Positions 7,162 through 15,159 of a stretch of DNA of 48,553 nt are shown here, one piece after another. Position 1 is the first letter of the stretch. Each line of letters starts with the position of its first letter. The notes under the pieces were generated by a model that saw only the letters and a program-made list of their open reading frames with translations, did not search any database and had not been told where the DNA came from. Made by a program: the position numbers and the translations under genes. Source of the DNA: an uncultured Prevotellaceae bacterium (GTDB lineage Bacteria; Bacteroidota; Bacteroidia; Bacteroidales; Bacteroidaceae); NCBI GenBank assembly GCA_900321965.1, contig ONYA01000021.1, forward strand, positions 1-48,553, written 5' to 3'.

Positions 7162-8280
7162 ATGGAAAATCCCTTTATCGTAGTCGGCAAGATCAAGCCC
7201 GAATATTTCTGCGACCGTCAGGAAGAGAGTCTGCGGTTAGTGCGCCAGACAACAAACGGTGCCAATACCGTCATCGTGTCACCACGGCGTCTTGGTAAGA
7301 CAGGACTCATCGAATACTGTTTCGATAAACCTGCGCTGAAACAGCACTACATTACGATGTCTGTCGACATTCTGCGCACGTCCAGCCTTAACGAACTGAT
7401 CTATATGTTAGGTAAGACGGTGTTTGAGACCATTGGCACACGCAGCCAGCGGCTGATGAAGCTGATGGTGACGACGCTCAAGACGCTGAATGGACATTTC
7501 GGCTACGACCCCGTCAGCAACACCCCCACGTTCGACATCAGACTGGGCGACATTACCAATCCCGTCTATACCTTAGAGGAGATTTTTGCCTGTATTGAAC
7601 AGGCTGACAAGCGGTGTATCATTGCCATTGACGAGTTTCAGCAGATTGTCAACTATGCAGAGAAGAACATCGAGGCTCTGCTGCGCACGCACATCCAGCA
7701 CTGCAGCAATGCCAACTTCATCTTCTCGGGCAGCGAACGACATATCATGAACGAGATGTTCCTCGACACGGCGCGCCCCTTCTACAACAGTGCAGACATG
7801 ATGATGCTGAAGCCCATAGCCGAGGATAAGTACCTGGCTTTTGTGCAGCACCACTTCAACGCTGGTGGCAAGGCCATCGACGACGACGCCGTACACACAG
7901 CCTATCAGGTCTTTGAAGGAAACACCTACTACCTTCAGAAAACATTTCGGACGCTCTTCTCTGAAACAGAAGCAGGACAAGGCGTAGGAAAGCAGCAGGT
8001 GGAGGACGTCATCACGCAGATGATAGCCGACAACAACCACCGCTACGGAGAAGTACTGTCACGTCTGACTCTCGCGCAAAAGGAGCTGCTCAATGCTGTT
8101 GCTGCCGAAGGCCGCGCCCGTCAGATTACGTCGGGGGCCTTTATCCGTCGGCATCATCTTCAGTCGGCAAGTAGCGTACAGGCAGCCTCCAAGAAGCTGC
8201 TGTCCTACGGACTGTTGTCGTCAGAGGATGGAGAGTACTACATTGACGACCAGCTGATGCGTCAGTGGCTACTGCGTTAG
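7162..8280 (+). CDS. P-loop ATPase, paralogue of the first gene
   Basis: A 372-residue protein with Walker A in SPRRLGKTGLI (about residues 47-57), Walker B in CIIAIDEFQQI (about 153-163), an FSGSERH motif near residue 191 and a C-terminal winged-helix-like segment ending in DDQLMRQWLLR. It aligns end to end with 429-1574: both share PxYFCDR, SPR(K/R)xGKTGLI, AIDEFQ, EALLRxxIQ and ARPFYNS or KRPFYQS. This is the archaeal-ATPase type widespread in Bacteroidota, with no established function. It has its own promoter and ends convergently with TrmO, overlapping it by 4 bases. It is more GC-rich than the first copy, so the two are not a recent duplication. Confidence 0.8.
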   Translation: MENPFIVVGKIKPEYFCDRQEESLRLVRQTTNGANTVIVSPRRLGKTGLIEYCFDKPALKQHYITMSVDILRTSSLNELIYMLGKTVFETIGTRSQRLMKLMVTTLKTLNGHFGYDPVSNTPTFDIRLGDITNPVYTLEEIFACIEQADKRCIIAIDEFQQIVNYAEKNIEALLRTHIQHCSNANFIFSGSERHIMNEMFLDTARPFYNSADMMMLKPIAEDKYLAFVQHHFNAGGKAIDDDAVHTAYQVFEGNTYYLQKTFRTLFSETEAGQGVGKQQVEDVITQMIADNNHRYGEVLSRLTLAQKELLNAVAAEGRARQITSGAFIRRHHLQSASSVQAASKKLLSYGLLSSEDGEYYIDDQLMRQWLLR

Positions 8281-8951
8281 TCGGCTACCGCCTCAACCAC
8301 CGTCACGACACCATCGGCGACGCGGAAGCGGACATCGCGACCAGCAAAGGGCATCCCGTAGAGGCGCTGCGGGTCGTCGTGGTAGCGGGGACGAGGGTCT
8401 TGGGCCAGCACCTCGCGCAGGGCTGTCAGCTCATCGGCCGTGAAGAGGCGGGCGACGTCGGCAGGGATGACGACGTCGAGGGGTTGCCAGACATGGGTGT
8501 CGACGAATCCGCTGCGGGCATCGGGATGGGCATCGGCATAGGCCACATAGGGTTTGACGTCGTAGATGGGCGTGCCGTCCATCAGGTCGGCACCGAGAAC
8601 GTGGATGACGGGACCGAGGTCGGGCGTCAGCTCCACCTTATTTATATATACGCACGAGAGTCCTAAGCGGTTGGGACGGAAAGGCGAGCGCGAGGCAAAC
8701 ACCCCGACCCGCTCGTTGCCACCCAAACGGGGCGGACGGACGGTGAGTCCACGGCCCTCATCGTTGGCCGAGAACTCCCAGATGAGCCAGAGATAGTCGA
8801 ACGCCTCCAGCCCCCGGACAGCCTCCTCCTGACGGTAGGCGGGGGTGAAAACAACACGCCCGGGAAGCGACCCGGCCAAGCCGCTCTGACGGGGCAGACC
8901 GAACTTCGACGTCAGCGGCGAGTGAAAAAATGCTACAGGTTCGATATTCAT
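8277..8951 (-). CDS. tRNA (N6-threonylcarbamoyladenosine37-N6)-methyltransferase TrmO
   Basis: A 224-residue TsaA/TrmO (UPF0066) protein that would use S-adenosylmethionine to methylate t6A37 in threonine tRNAs. The diagnostic motif is clear: SRSPFRPNRLGLSCV (about residues 85-99), preceded by GLTVRPPRLGG and followed by GTPIYDVKPYV (about 125-135). The C-terminal domain is of the usual length. The start MNIEPVAFFHSP was chosen because it lies right after TACTTTTG (minus strand 8964-8957), making the leader nearly absent; a longer upstream frame would run through the promoter. It is read divergently from the histidine kinase. Confidence 0.9.
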   Translation of the reverse strand: MNIEPVAFFHSPLTSKFGLPRQSGLAGSLPGRVVFTPAYRQEEAVRGLEAFDYLWLIWEFSANDEGRGLTVRPPRLGGNERVGVFASRSPFRPNRLGLSCVYINKVELTPDLGPVIHVLGADLMDGTPIYDVKPYVAYADAHPDARSGFVDTHVWQPLDVVIPADVARLFTADELTALREVLAQDPRPRYHDDPQRLYGMPFAGRDVRFRVADGVVTVVEAVAD

Positions 8952-8956
8952 CGTTG

Positions 8957-9005
8957 CAAAAGTAATAAAAAAATTTGGAGAAAACAAAAATAGTTTGTAC
9001 TTTTG
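8957..9005. promoter_or_regulatory. Divergent promoters for TrmO and the histidine kinase
   Basis: On the minus strand TACTTTTG occupies 8964-8957; on the plus strand TACTTTTG occupies 8998-9005. Both match the TAnnTTTG -7 element. They are separated by only about 33 bases, so binding of polymerase at one may affect the other. Confidence 0.65.
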
Positions 9006-9038
9006 CATCATCGGACTAATACTATTAACCCAATCGGC

Positions 9039-10784
9039 ATGAAACGGCTCATTCTTATCCTAACGCTATTAGCAGGATATATCACCATAAACGCAGCTGA
9101 CGACTACAAGCAGTCGGCGGAATACCTGGCCTTGCGCGACTCGATGCGCAACGCCTTCAACAGCGGCGACAGTGCCCGCTTCTTCCCGGCACTGAAGAAT
9201 CTGGAGGACTACCTGTTAGAGCAGGGCGACCTGCACGCCTATTACACACAACGGTGCAACGAGATAGTGTTCCAGATGAACCGCCGGCGCATCTTCGAGG
9301 CCTACAAGCGGGCACGGGAGCTATCGAAGGAGCTGACCGAGAAGAAGCTGGACAAGGAGAGGTATATGGCCTACAACATGCTCGGCCACCTGAACCGCTA
9401 CTGCGGCAACAGGGAGACGGCGAAGGAGAATTTCCGTCAGGTCATCCGCCTGATGGAGGAGGCCGGCTACTACGAGAGTATGCCGCCGATATACATGAAC
9501 CTTGTGAACGTCTCGCTGAGCGACGACCCCGACGAGGCTCAGCGGATGCTGGGAAAGGCCAAGGAGATAGCTGAGAAATATTCGCCCGAACGCGTGTTCG
9601 ACATCGAAACGCGCCAGACGCTGAGCTACTTCAACCGCGGCGATATACCACGATTCTTAGAGGGCTACAAGAAATACCGCGAGGGTGTGGCCGAAGGAAA
9701 GACCAGCGTCCACGGTCGCTTGATGGACATCTACTACGAAGCCACTCAGGGCAACATCGACAAGGCGGTGGCTATGGCTCAGGAGAGTCTCGGCGAAGAG
9801 GCGCATGAGGTCATCACGCTCATCTACGAACGGGCCGGCCGCTGGCATGAAGCCTACGAGTCGATGAAGAAACAGACGACGGCCAGCGACTCTGTCAACA
9901 ACGTCATCCTGAGTAACTCGATGCAGGAGTTCCGCGACGAGCTGCTGGTCTACGACATCGAGCGCGAGGCTGCCCACCAGCGCACCGTCACGATGGCCGT
10001 CATCATCGTGCTGCTGTTGCTGCTTATCTTAGCATTGGTCTACATCACCTACACGCGCTATCGCTATATGAAGGAGCTCAAGAAAGCCTACGAGCACGCC
10101 TTAGAATCGGACAAGCTGAAGGATGCCTTCATCCGCAACATGAGCCACGAGGTGCGCACGCCGCTGAACATCATTGCCGGCTTCGCACAGGTGTTGGCCG
10201 ACCCCGACCTGAGTCCCGATGCCGAGAAGCGTAAGGAGATGGCTCAGGTCATACAAAAGAACAACTACCTGATAACGAGTCAGATTGACGAGATGATAGA
10301 GCTGGCCCTGAACGAGTCGGCAGCCGACACAAAGATAGGAGACAGCGTCGGTATCAACGACTTGCTGCACAAACTGTTAAAAGAGAAGGGCAAGTACGTC
10401 TCAAAGGGTGTCACCATGAACGTCAGCACGACGCTGGCCGACGACTATGCCATCACCACCAACGGTGAGATGCTGCGGCGCGCTATCGTCACACTGATTG
10501 ACAACGCCATCAAGTACACAACAAAAGGAACGATAACCCTGGGCGCTGCCGTCAGCGACGGTCAGCTGGCGCTGAGCGTCGAGGACACGGGCTGCGGCAT
10601 ACCGTCTGAAGAGGCAGAGCGCATCTTCGAGCGCTTCGTGAAGCTCGACAACTTCAAGGAGGGTATCGGCTTAGGACTGCCGCTCTGCCGGAAAATCATT
10701 ACCCGTCTGGGGGGCACCATCAGCTTAGACACGAGCTACAAAGAGGGAGCACGATTCGTGATAAAATTGAAAATTGAGAATTGA
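9039..10784 (+). CDS. TPR-containing membrane sensor histidine kinase
   Basis: A 581-residue protein with a signal peptide (MKRLILILTLLAGYITINA), a periplasmic helical region of TPR-like repeats (about residues 20-310), a transmembrane helix (TVTMAVIIVLLLLLILALVY, about 320-342) and a HisKA plus HATPase pair. The H box is NMSHEVRTPLNII with His near 370, the N box LIDNAIKYTTKG, the G1 box VEDTGCGIP and the G2 box GIGLGLPLC. There is no receiver domain, so the partner regulator must be encoded elsewhere; none adjoins. The start at 9039 gives a clean signal peptide and lies after the promoter at 8998-9005. TPR-sensor kinases of this layout are common in Bacteroidota; the signal is unknown. Confidence 0.88.
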   Translation: MKRLILILTLLAGYITINAADDYKQSAEYLALRDSMRNAFNSGDSARFFPALKNLEDYLLEQGDLHAYYTQRCNEIVFQMNRRRIFEAYKRARELSKELTEKKLDKERYMAYNMLGHLNRYCGNRETAKENFRQVIRLMEEAGYYESMPPIYMNLVNVSLSDDPDEAQRMLGKAKEIAEKYSPERVFDIETRQTLSYFNRGDIPRFLEGYKKYREGVAEGKTSVHGRLMDIYYEATQGNIDKAVAMAQESLGEEAHEVITLIYERAGRWHEAYESMKKQTTASDSVNNVILSNSMQEFRDELLVYDIEREAAHQRTVTMAVIIVLLLLLILALVYITYTRYRYMKELKKAYEHALESDKLKDAFIRNMSHEVRTPLNIIAGFAQVLADPDLSPDAEKRKEMAQVIQKNNYLITSQIDEMIELALNESAADTKIGDSVGINDLLHKLLKEKGKYVSKGVTMNVSTTLADDYAITTNGEMLRRAIVTLIDNAIKYTTKGTITLGAAVSDGQLALSVEDTGCGIPSEEAERIFERFVKLDNFKEGIGLGLPLCRKIITRLGGTISLDTSYKEGARFVIKLKIEN

Positions 10785-10807
10785 ATCAAGTTACGCAAGC
10801 AGTTTTT

Positions 10808-10993
10808 AACCACAGATTGCACAGATTACACAGATTTTTGGCTGCGCGTAGGCTATTTATTTTCCAGATTTATGATGGATTATTGCAACTAAAGTCGCTG
10901 ATTGACAAGCGAAACCAATCTGTTAAATCCAAAATAATCGTGGCTTTAGACACTTTAATCTGTGAAATCTGCGAAATCTGTGGTCGTTATAAA
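10808..10993. repeat. Palindromic cacagatt repeat
   Basis: The left arm aaccacagattgcacagatta... (from 10808) and the right arm aatctgtgaaatctgcgaa... (10957-10989) are imperfect reverse complements, each made of 8-9 base cacagatt units. The centre (about 10840-10955) has further weaker pairing. It lies between the kinase and the convergent nucleotidase and could end both transcripts. The open frame across it (10781-10999) is repeat translation, not a gene. Confidence 0.7.
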
Positions 10994-11008
10994 ACTTGAG
11001 AAAGATAA

Positions 11009-12427
11009 TTAGTGGACGGTCAGTCGGCGTGCGCCTTTGTAGTTGACCGTCTTCTGCTTCTCTAAATAGCGGATGATGACGTCGTGGGTCAGGTCGTCGT
11101 AGGTGTGCGAGATGACACCCTTAGGCATATTGGTCGAGGCAACATAGCTGTTGGTCACCACACGATACTTCTTTTTCATGTTCAGCGGCTTGCCGTCAGC
11201 GGTTTTCAACTTCACACTGCCGACGAGGGTCTTGTCAGCCTTGTCCGGCGTTAGTTCGCAGAGCATACCGCCCACATAGGGGAAGCTGCGCAGACGGCGC
11301 TGACAGCAACTCAGCATCAGGTCAAGCAGCTGCTTGCCCGTCAGTTCCAAGACGACGGTCTTGTTGTCGAAGGGATCCAGCCTCAGCACGTCGAGCACGG
11401 TGATGTCGCCTGCCGGCAGCTGTCCGATACGCACACCACCGGGATTGGTCAAGGCCACGTCGGCACCGTAGGCATCTTTCAGAGCGTCACAAATCATGCT
11501 GCCCAGCTCCTCTTTCACACCAAACGGCGTCTCGGCACGGGCGATGACGCGGCTGAACTTCGGACTGTTGCCGAAGGACTCTACCAGCGAGGCTATCACC
11601 TTATTCTTCTTAGGGTACTTCTTCACGTCGATATACTCCACCCGCTTGTCGGTGACGCGACCGCTGTCGACGGTCAGCGTCACATAGGCGGCACGCTGCA
11701 GATAGCCGCCACTCTGGGTGACGAGCACGCCGTTATGCAACGGCTCGTCGGCAGGCAGCTGCTTGTGGGTATGACCGCCGAGGATGACGTCGAACCAGGG
11801 AAACTTGTCGGCCGTCTCGACATCGGTGAAATAGCCTAAGTGTGACAGCAGGACGACGACGTCGCACTGGCGACGCATCCACTCATACTTGCCAAGCACC
11901 TCGCTGGCCTGTACGAAGTGTATGCCGTGCAGGTTGTCGGGGTGACTGCTGGGAATACCCTTTGCGCCAACCTGTATAGCACCGACAACACCTACTTTCA
12001 CGCCGCCGACGTCGAACACCTGATGAGGTATCGTTGCGATACCGACGGTGTTGTCAATCTGGATATTGGCACAGAGATAGCGGAACGCACTCAGCCCCAC
12101 CAGACGCGGCAGCGTACCGCTGTCGAACTCATGGTTGCCGATAGCCGAGGCGTTGAAGCCCACCAGGTTCATCAGCGCCACTATCGGGTACGACGGAATC
12201 TCGTACTGGTCGTTCAGCGGGTTGCCCGTACGGTTGTCGCCAGCCGAGAACACCAACAGTCCGGGGTCTATGCCGCGCAGACTATCGACAATAGCCGCCA
12301 ACTGCGGGAAGTTCTCAATGGAGGCGTGCATATCGTTGGTGACCAGCATGTGGATGTCACGTTTTTCGCCAAAGGTAGCGACGGCCAGCAGCAAGGCGAC
12401 CGTCAAGATCCATAGTTTCCTGTGCAT
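11009..12427 (-). CDS. 5'-nucleotidase / metallophosphatase (UshA-like)
   Basis: A 472-residue exported enzyme. After a signal peptide (MHRKLWILTVALLLAVATFG) the N-terminal metallophosphoesterase domain shows its metal ligands: LVTNDMHA (D-x-H), FSAGDNR, GNHEFDSG (about residue 118) and GGHTHKQLP (about 218). The C-terminal 5'-nucleotidase domain follows, with substrate-binding NPGGVRIGQLPAG (about 330) and FDNKTVVLELTG. It would remove phosphate from nucleotides or related sugars in the periplasm, feeding nucleosides to salvage. The alpha/beta hydrolase gene lies 12 bases upstream on the same strand, with MerR overlapping that, suggesting a minus-strand unit of MerR, hydrolase and nucleotidase. 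Confidence 0.85.
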   Translation of the reverse strand: MHRKLWILTVALLLAVATFGEKRDIHMLVTNDMHASIENFPQLAAIVDSLRGIDPGLLVFSAGDNRTGNPLNDQYEIPSYPIVALMNLVGFNASAIGNHEFDSGTLPRLVGLSAFRYLCANIQIDNTVGIATIPHQVFDVGGVKVGVVGAIQVGAKGIPSSHPDNLHGIHFVQASEVLGKYEWMRRQCDVVVLLSHLGYFTDVETADKFPWFDVILGGHTHKQLPADEPLHNGVLVTQSGGYLQRAAYVTLTVDSGRVTDKRVEYIDVKKYPKKNKVIASLVESFGNSPKFSRVIARAETPFGVKEELGSMICDALKDAYGADVALTNPGGVRIGQLPAGDITVLDVLRLDPFDNKTVVLELTGKQLLDLMLSCCQRRLRSFPYVGGMLCELTPDKADKTLVGSVKLKTADGKPLNMKKKYRVVTNSYVASTNMPKGVISHTYDDLTHDVIIRYLEKQKTVNYKGARRLTVH

Positions 12428-12439
12428 ATCTATCTTTTT

Positions 12440-13621
12440 TTACAAGTGTTTCTTAAAGAACTGCAAGACACGTTCCTGCGCTTTCAGCGGACAGCTGTGG
12501 GGGATGTCCCACAGCTCGGTCTCGAGTTTGTCATCAGCTCCCTGCGAGCGCCAGACGTCGTGCATGATAGCAAAAGCCTTCTCGACGCCCGCCACGGGGA
12601 ACAGCTTGTCTTGCGACCCGTTGATGAAGAGCATCGGCTTGGGACAGGCCATGCTGGCCACATGCGGGTAGTCAAGCCAGCGGCGCAGACCGGGGAAACA
12701 GTTGGCAAAGCCACCATTCTCCGTGCGTTTGTACTTGAACGACATCTGTTCGTCGGTGGTTGTGAGCCAGCAGATGGCAGCGCCGACCTTGATGCGGTCG
12801 CTCAAGGCCGAGAGCATCCACGCGCGGTAAGCGCCCATCGAACAGCCCGTACAGCCTATGCGCTGCGGGTCTACCTCGGGCATCTGGGCCAGGAATTCCG
12901 TACCACTGATGTCGTCGTAGGTCATATAGGCACTGAGGTCGATGCCGTACATCATCATGTTGCCGGCAATCATGTCGTAGCGGTCGCGCCGAGGACCTTC
13001 CTCCTGACCGCGCTCACCCCACATCGGGGCATCGGCCGAGAATACCACGTAGCCGTGACGGGCCAGATAGTCGCCGAAGAACTGGCCTTCATAGAGCTGG
13101 GCGGCCCACTCGTCGGCATCCTTGATGACCGTGGAGTCCTCGCAGGCTAACGGCCGTATCATCTTCTCCTTGCCTATAAAGAGGTGGGCACCGTGGTCGT
13201 GCAGCACGTTAACAGCGGGGAACGGCCCCTTGCCGTCGGGAATGAGCACGTAGGCCGGCACGGTGTAGTAGCGCGACAGGCGGATCTCAATCTTCCGTGC
13301 CGTATAGCCGTCGCGCTGCTCCTCAAATAAAAGTGAAGAGTGAAGAGTTGAGTGTTGAGAGTTGAGTGTTGAGTGTTGAGTGTTGGGGGCAGGGGGAGGT
13401 ATGAGCATGCAGTCGAAGACCTTCTGACGGGCTGCTTGACGCCATGCGTCGAAGTCCTTGATGGGACTGTTGCCCCACGCCATCGGGAATGTCAAGTCCT
13501 TGATGAGCGAGTCGGCATAGACAGGCAGGTTGCGCTTGAACTCATATTTCGCCCGCTTCTGTGCCGTAGCACAGAAGCTGAAGGCCAGAAGCCAAACGCC
13601 AAGAGCCAGGAGCCTTCTCAT
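12440..13621 (-). CDS. Secreted alpha/beta hydrolase (dienelactone hydrolase/acetyl xylan esterase-like)
   Basis: A 393-residue protein with a signal peptide (MRRLLALGVWLLAFSFCATA) and an alpha/beta hydrolase fold. The nucleophile elbow is GCTGCSMGAYRAW (G-x-S-x-G, about residues 258-270), an oxyanion-type HDHGAH occurs near 142, a possible acid lies in INGSQDKLFPV (about 336) and a possible catalytic His in WDIPHSCP near 375. An esterase acting on glycans or xenobiotics is likely; the substrate is unknown. Residues about 78-97 (TQHSTLNSQHSTLHSS) are encoded by a heptamer tandem repeat (13331-13386) inserted in the N-terminal part. The start overlaps the MerR stop by 4 bases (ATGA). Confidence 0.8.
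   Translation of the reverse strand: MRRLLALGVWLLAFSFCATAQKRAKYEFKRNLPVYADSLIKDLTFPMAWGNSPIKDFDAWRQAARQKVFDCMLIPPPAPNTQHSTLNSQHSTLHSSLLFEEQRDGYTARKIEIRLSRYYTVPAYVLIPDGKGPFPAVNVLHDHGAHLFIGKEKMIRPLACEDSTVIKDADEWAAQLYEGQFFGDYLARHGYVVFSADAPMWGERGQEEGPRRDRYDMIAGNMMMYGIDLSAYMTYDDISGTEFLAQMPEVDPQRIGCTGCSMGAYRAWMLSALSDRIKVGAAICWLTTTDEQMSFKYKRTENGGFANCFPGLRRWLDYPHVASMACPKPMLFINGSQDKLFPVAGVEKAFAIMHDVWRSQGADDKLETELWDIPHSCPLKAQERVLQFFKKHL
13331..13386. repeat. In-frame 7-base tandem tract in the hydrolase gene
   Basis: The tract consists of agtgaag, then ttgagtg/ttgagag units, nearly all 7 bases long. Read on the coding strand it gives a 7-residue period (TQHSTLN, SQHSTLH). It introduces no stop or frameshift. 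Confidence 0.75.
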
Positions 13622-13968
13622 TGCACGTAGTCTAACTGTCGCTTCAGTGCCATTAGCTCGTCGCGCACGCCGATGAGGCGTGTCAGCACGTCGGCCGTCT
13701 TGTCGGCACCGTCGCGGTTGCTGTTAATAATCTTCTTAGCCGCAGCCAACTTAAAGCCGCGAACCTTCACCAGGTTATGGATGAGCTTGATCTGCTCAAT
13801 ATCCTTCTCCTGATACTGGCGCACCTTAGCCGGCCCTGAAGTCTTCGGCTTCAGGAAGGGGAACTCCGTCTCCCAGTAGCGCAACGTACTCTCGTTCAGG
13901 CCGAACATCTCGGCCACCTCCTTGATGCTGTAGTACAGCTTCTGTGGTTTGTATGCATTCAACGCCAT
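13618..13968 (-). CDS. MerR-family transcriptional regulator
   Basis: A 116-residue protein with an N-terminal MerR winged helix: YYSIKEVAEMFGLNESTLRYWE (about residues 12-33), then FPFLKPKTSGPAKVRQY and a helical dimerisation segment. It has no C-terminal ligand domain and no cysteine cluster, as in the short MerR proteins conserved across Bacteroidota. The following hydrolase gene overlaps it by 4 bases, so it is probably co-transcribed with the hydrolase and nucleotidase, but control of those genes is only an inference. Confidence 0.88.
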   Translation of the reverse strand: MALNAYKPQKLYYSIKEVAEMFGLNESTLRYWETEFPFLKPKTSGPAKVRQYQEKDIEQIKLIHNLVKVRGFKLAAAKKIINSNRDGADKTADVLTRLIGVRDELMALKRQLDYVQ

Positions 13969-13988
13969 ATCTTCAATTTTTCAATTCT

Positions 13989-14933
13989 TCAATTTTTCAA
14001 GATTTCTTGTACATGATAGAGCGGACGACACTTCACCTCAGTGAAGATCTTACCGACGTAAGTGCCTATGATACCCATTGAGATGAGGATGAATCCGCCG
14101 ACCAGCCAGATAGACAGGATGAGCGACGCCCAGCCCGGGACAGCCGTGCCGACAACCAATGAGTAGACCACGTAGACACCGATGCAGAAGGCAATGACCA
14201 GGAACAACAGGCCAATATTAAATATAAGGTATAACGGACGCACCGAGAAGGCGGTGATGCCGTTGAGTGCCAGTCCGAGCATTTTTCCTAATGTGTATTT
14301 CGACTTGCCGGCGAAACGCTCGCTGATAACGTCGTCGACGGTGGTATGGGGCAGACCTATCATGGGTATCAAGCCACGCAGGTAGAGGTTGTGCTCGCCA
14401 TACTCCGACAACATGTCAAGTGCGCGACGACTCATCAAGCGGAAGTCAGCGTGGTTGTAGACACTCTCCACACCCATCGAGTTCTGTAGCTTATAAAAAG
14501 CCTGAGCCGTCATTTTCTTCATAAAGGGGTCGGCCTCGCGCGACACCTTCACGCCGTAGACAATGTCGTTGCCGGCCTCCATCTTCTGCACCATCTGGGG
14601 GATGCACTCGATGTCGTCTTGCAGGTCGGCGTCGAGGGTGATGATAGCGTCAGCCCACGTGCGGACGGTCATCATACCAGCCATGATAGCGTTCTGATGA
14701 CCCACGTTGTGGGCCAGATTGATGCCACAGACGAACTTGTTCTCGCGATGCAGTTCGCTGATAATCTCCCACGTACGGTCGCGGCTGCCGTCGTTGACGA
14801 ACACCATCATCGAGTCGCTGCTGATGAGACCATCCTTTATCATACGCTCGAACAAGGCCGTCAGCCGCTCCACACTGTGGCGCAGCACCTCTTCCTCGTT
14901 ATAACAGGGCGATACGGTTGCTAACTTAATCAT
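13989..14933 (-). CDS. Family 2 glycosyltransferase (DPM1/GtrB-like) with two membrane helices
   Basis: A 314-residue protein. The GT2 A-fold is at the N-terminus: VSPCYNEEEVL (about residues 6-16), FVNDGSRDRTWE, the catalytic DADLQDD (about 100) and a glycine-rich loop before the C-terminal part. Two transmembrane helices (YLIFNIGLLFLVIAFCIGVY; LILSIWLVGGFILISMGIIG) follow. This matches polyprenyl-phosphate sugar transferases such as DPM1, GtrB and ArnC, which load a sugar onto undecaprenyl phosphate at the inner membrane. The start MIKLATVSPC is favoured; an ATG three codons earlier is possible. TAATTTTG at minus strand 14986-14979 is a likely promoter. Confidence 0.87.
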   Translation of the reverse strand: MIKLATVSPCYNEEEVLRHSVERLTALFERMIKDGLISSDSMMVFVNDGSRDRTWEIISELHRENKFVCGINLAHNVGHQNAIMAGMMTVRTWADAIITLDADLQDDIECIPQMVQKMEAGNDIVYGVKVSREADPFMKKMTAQAFYKLQNSMGVESVYNHADFRLMSRRALDMLSEYGEHNLYLRGLIPMIGLPHTTVDDVISERFAGKSKYTLGKMLGLALNGITAFSVRPLYLIFNIGLLFLVIAFCIGVYVVYSLVVGTAVPGWASLILSIWLVGGFILISMGIIGTYVGKIFTEVKCRPLYHVQEILKN

Positions 14934-14978
14934 TGGGATCATTCATTATTTCGTGATGACGATTTATCATTCCGACTG

Positions 14979-15036
14979 CAAAATTATATAAAAATTTCAA
15001 GAATCAGCAGATTTTGAGAATTATTTAGTACCTTTG
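14979..15036. promoter_or_regulatory. Divergent promoters for the glycosyltransferase and alaS
   Basis: TAATTTTG lies at minus strand 14986-14979 and TACCTTTG at plus strand 15029-15036. No good -33 TTTG at standard spacing was found for the plus-strand one. Confidence 0.6.
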
Positions 15037-15049
15037 CACCCAAATTTTT

Positions 15050-15155
15050 AAATAGCAAATAGTAAATCGTCAAATAGTAAATAGTAAATCGTCAAATAGT
15101 AAATAGTAAATCGTCAAATAGTAAATAGTAAATAGTAAATCGTCAAATAGTAAAT
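15050..15155. repeat. Heptamer tandem array filling the alaS leader
   Basis: About 105 bases of aaatagt units (7 bases) interrupted by aaatcgtc (8 bases). It runs from just after the expected transcription start to 5 bases before the alaS ATG, so the whole 5' leader is repeat. The unit lacks a Shine-Dalgarno sequence; the leader is AT-rich and unstructured. Confidence 0.8.
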
Positions 15156-15159
15156 CAAT

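Noticed and set aside
8265-8666. 133-codon plus-strand frame opposite TrmO
   Set aside because: It is an antisense shadow of a clear TrmO gene in GC-rich DNA.
10781-10999. 72-codon open frame after the histidine kinase
   Set aside because: It is the translation of the cacagatt palindrome and starts on the stop of the kinase gene; the repetitive ICEICEIC-type sequence is not protein-like.
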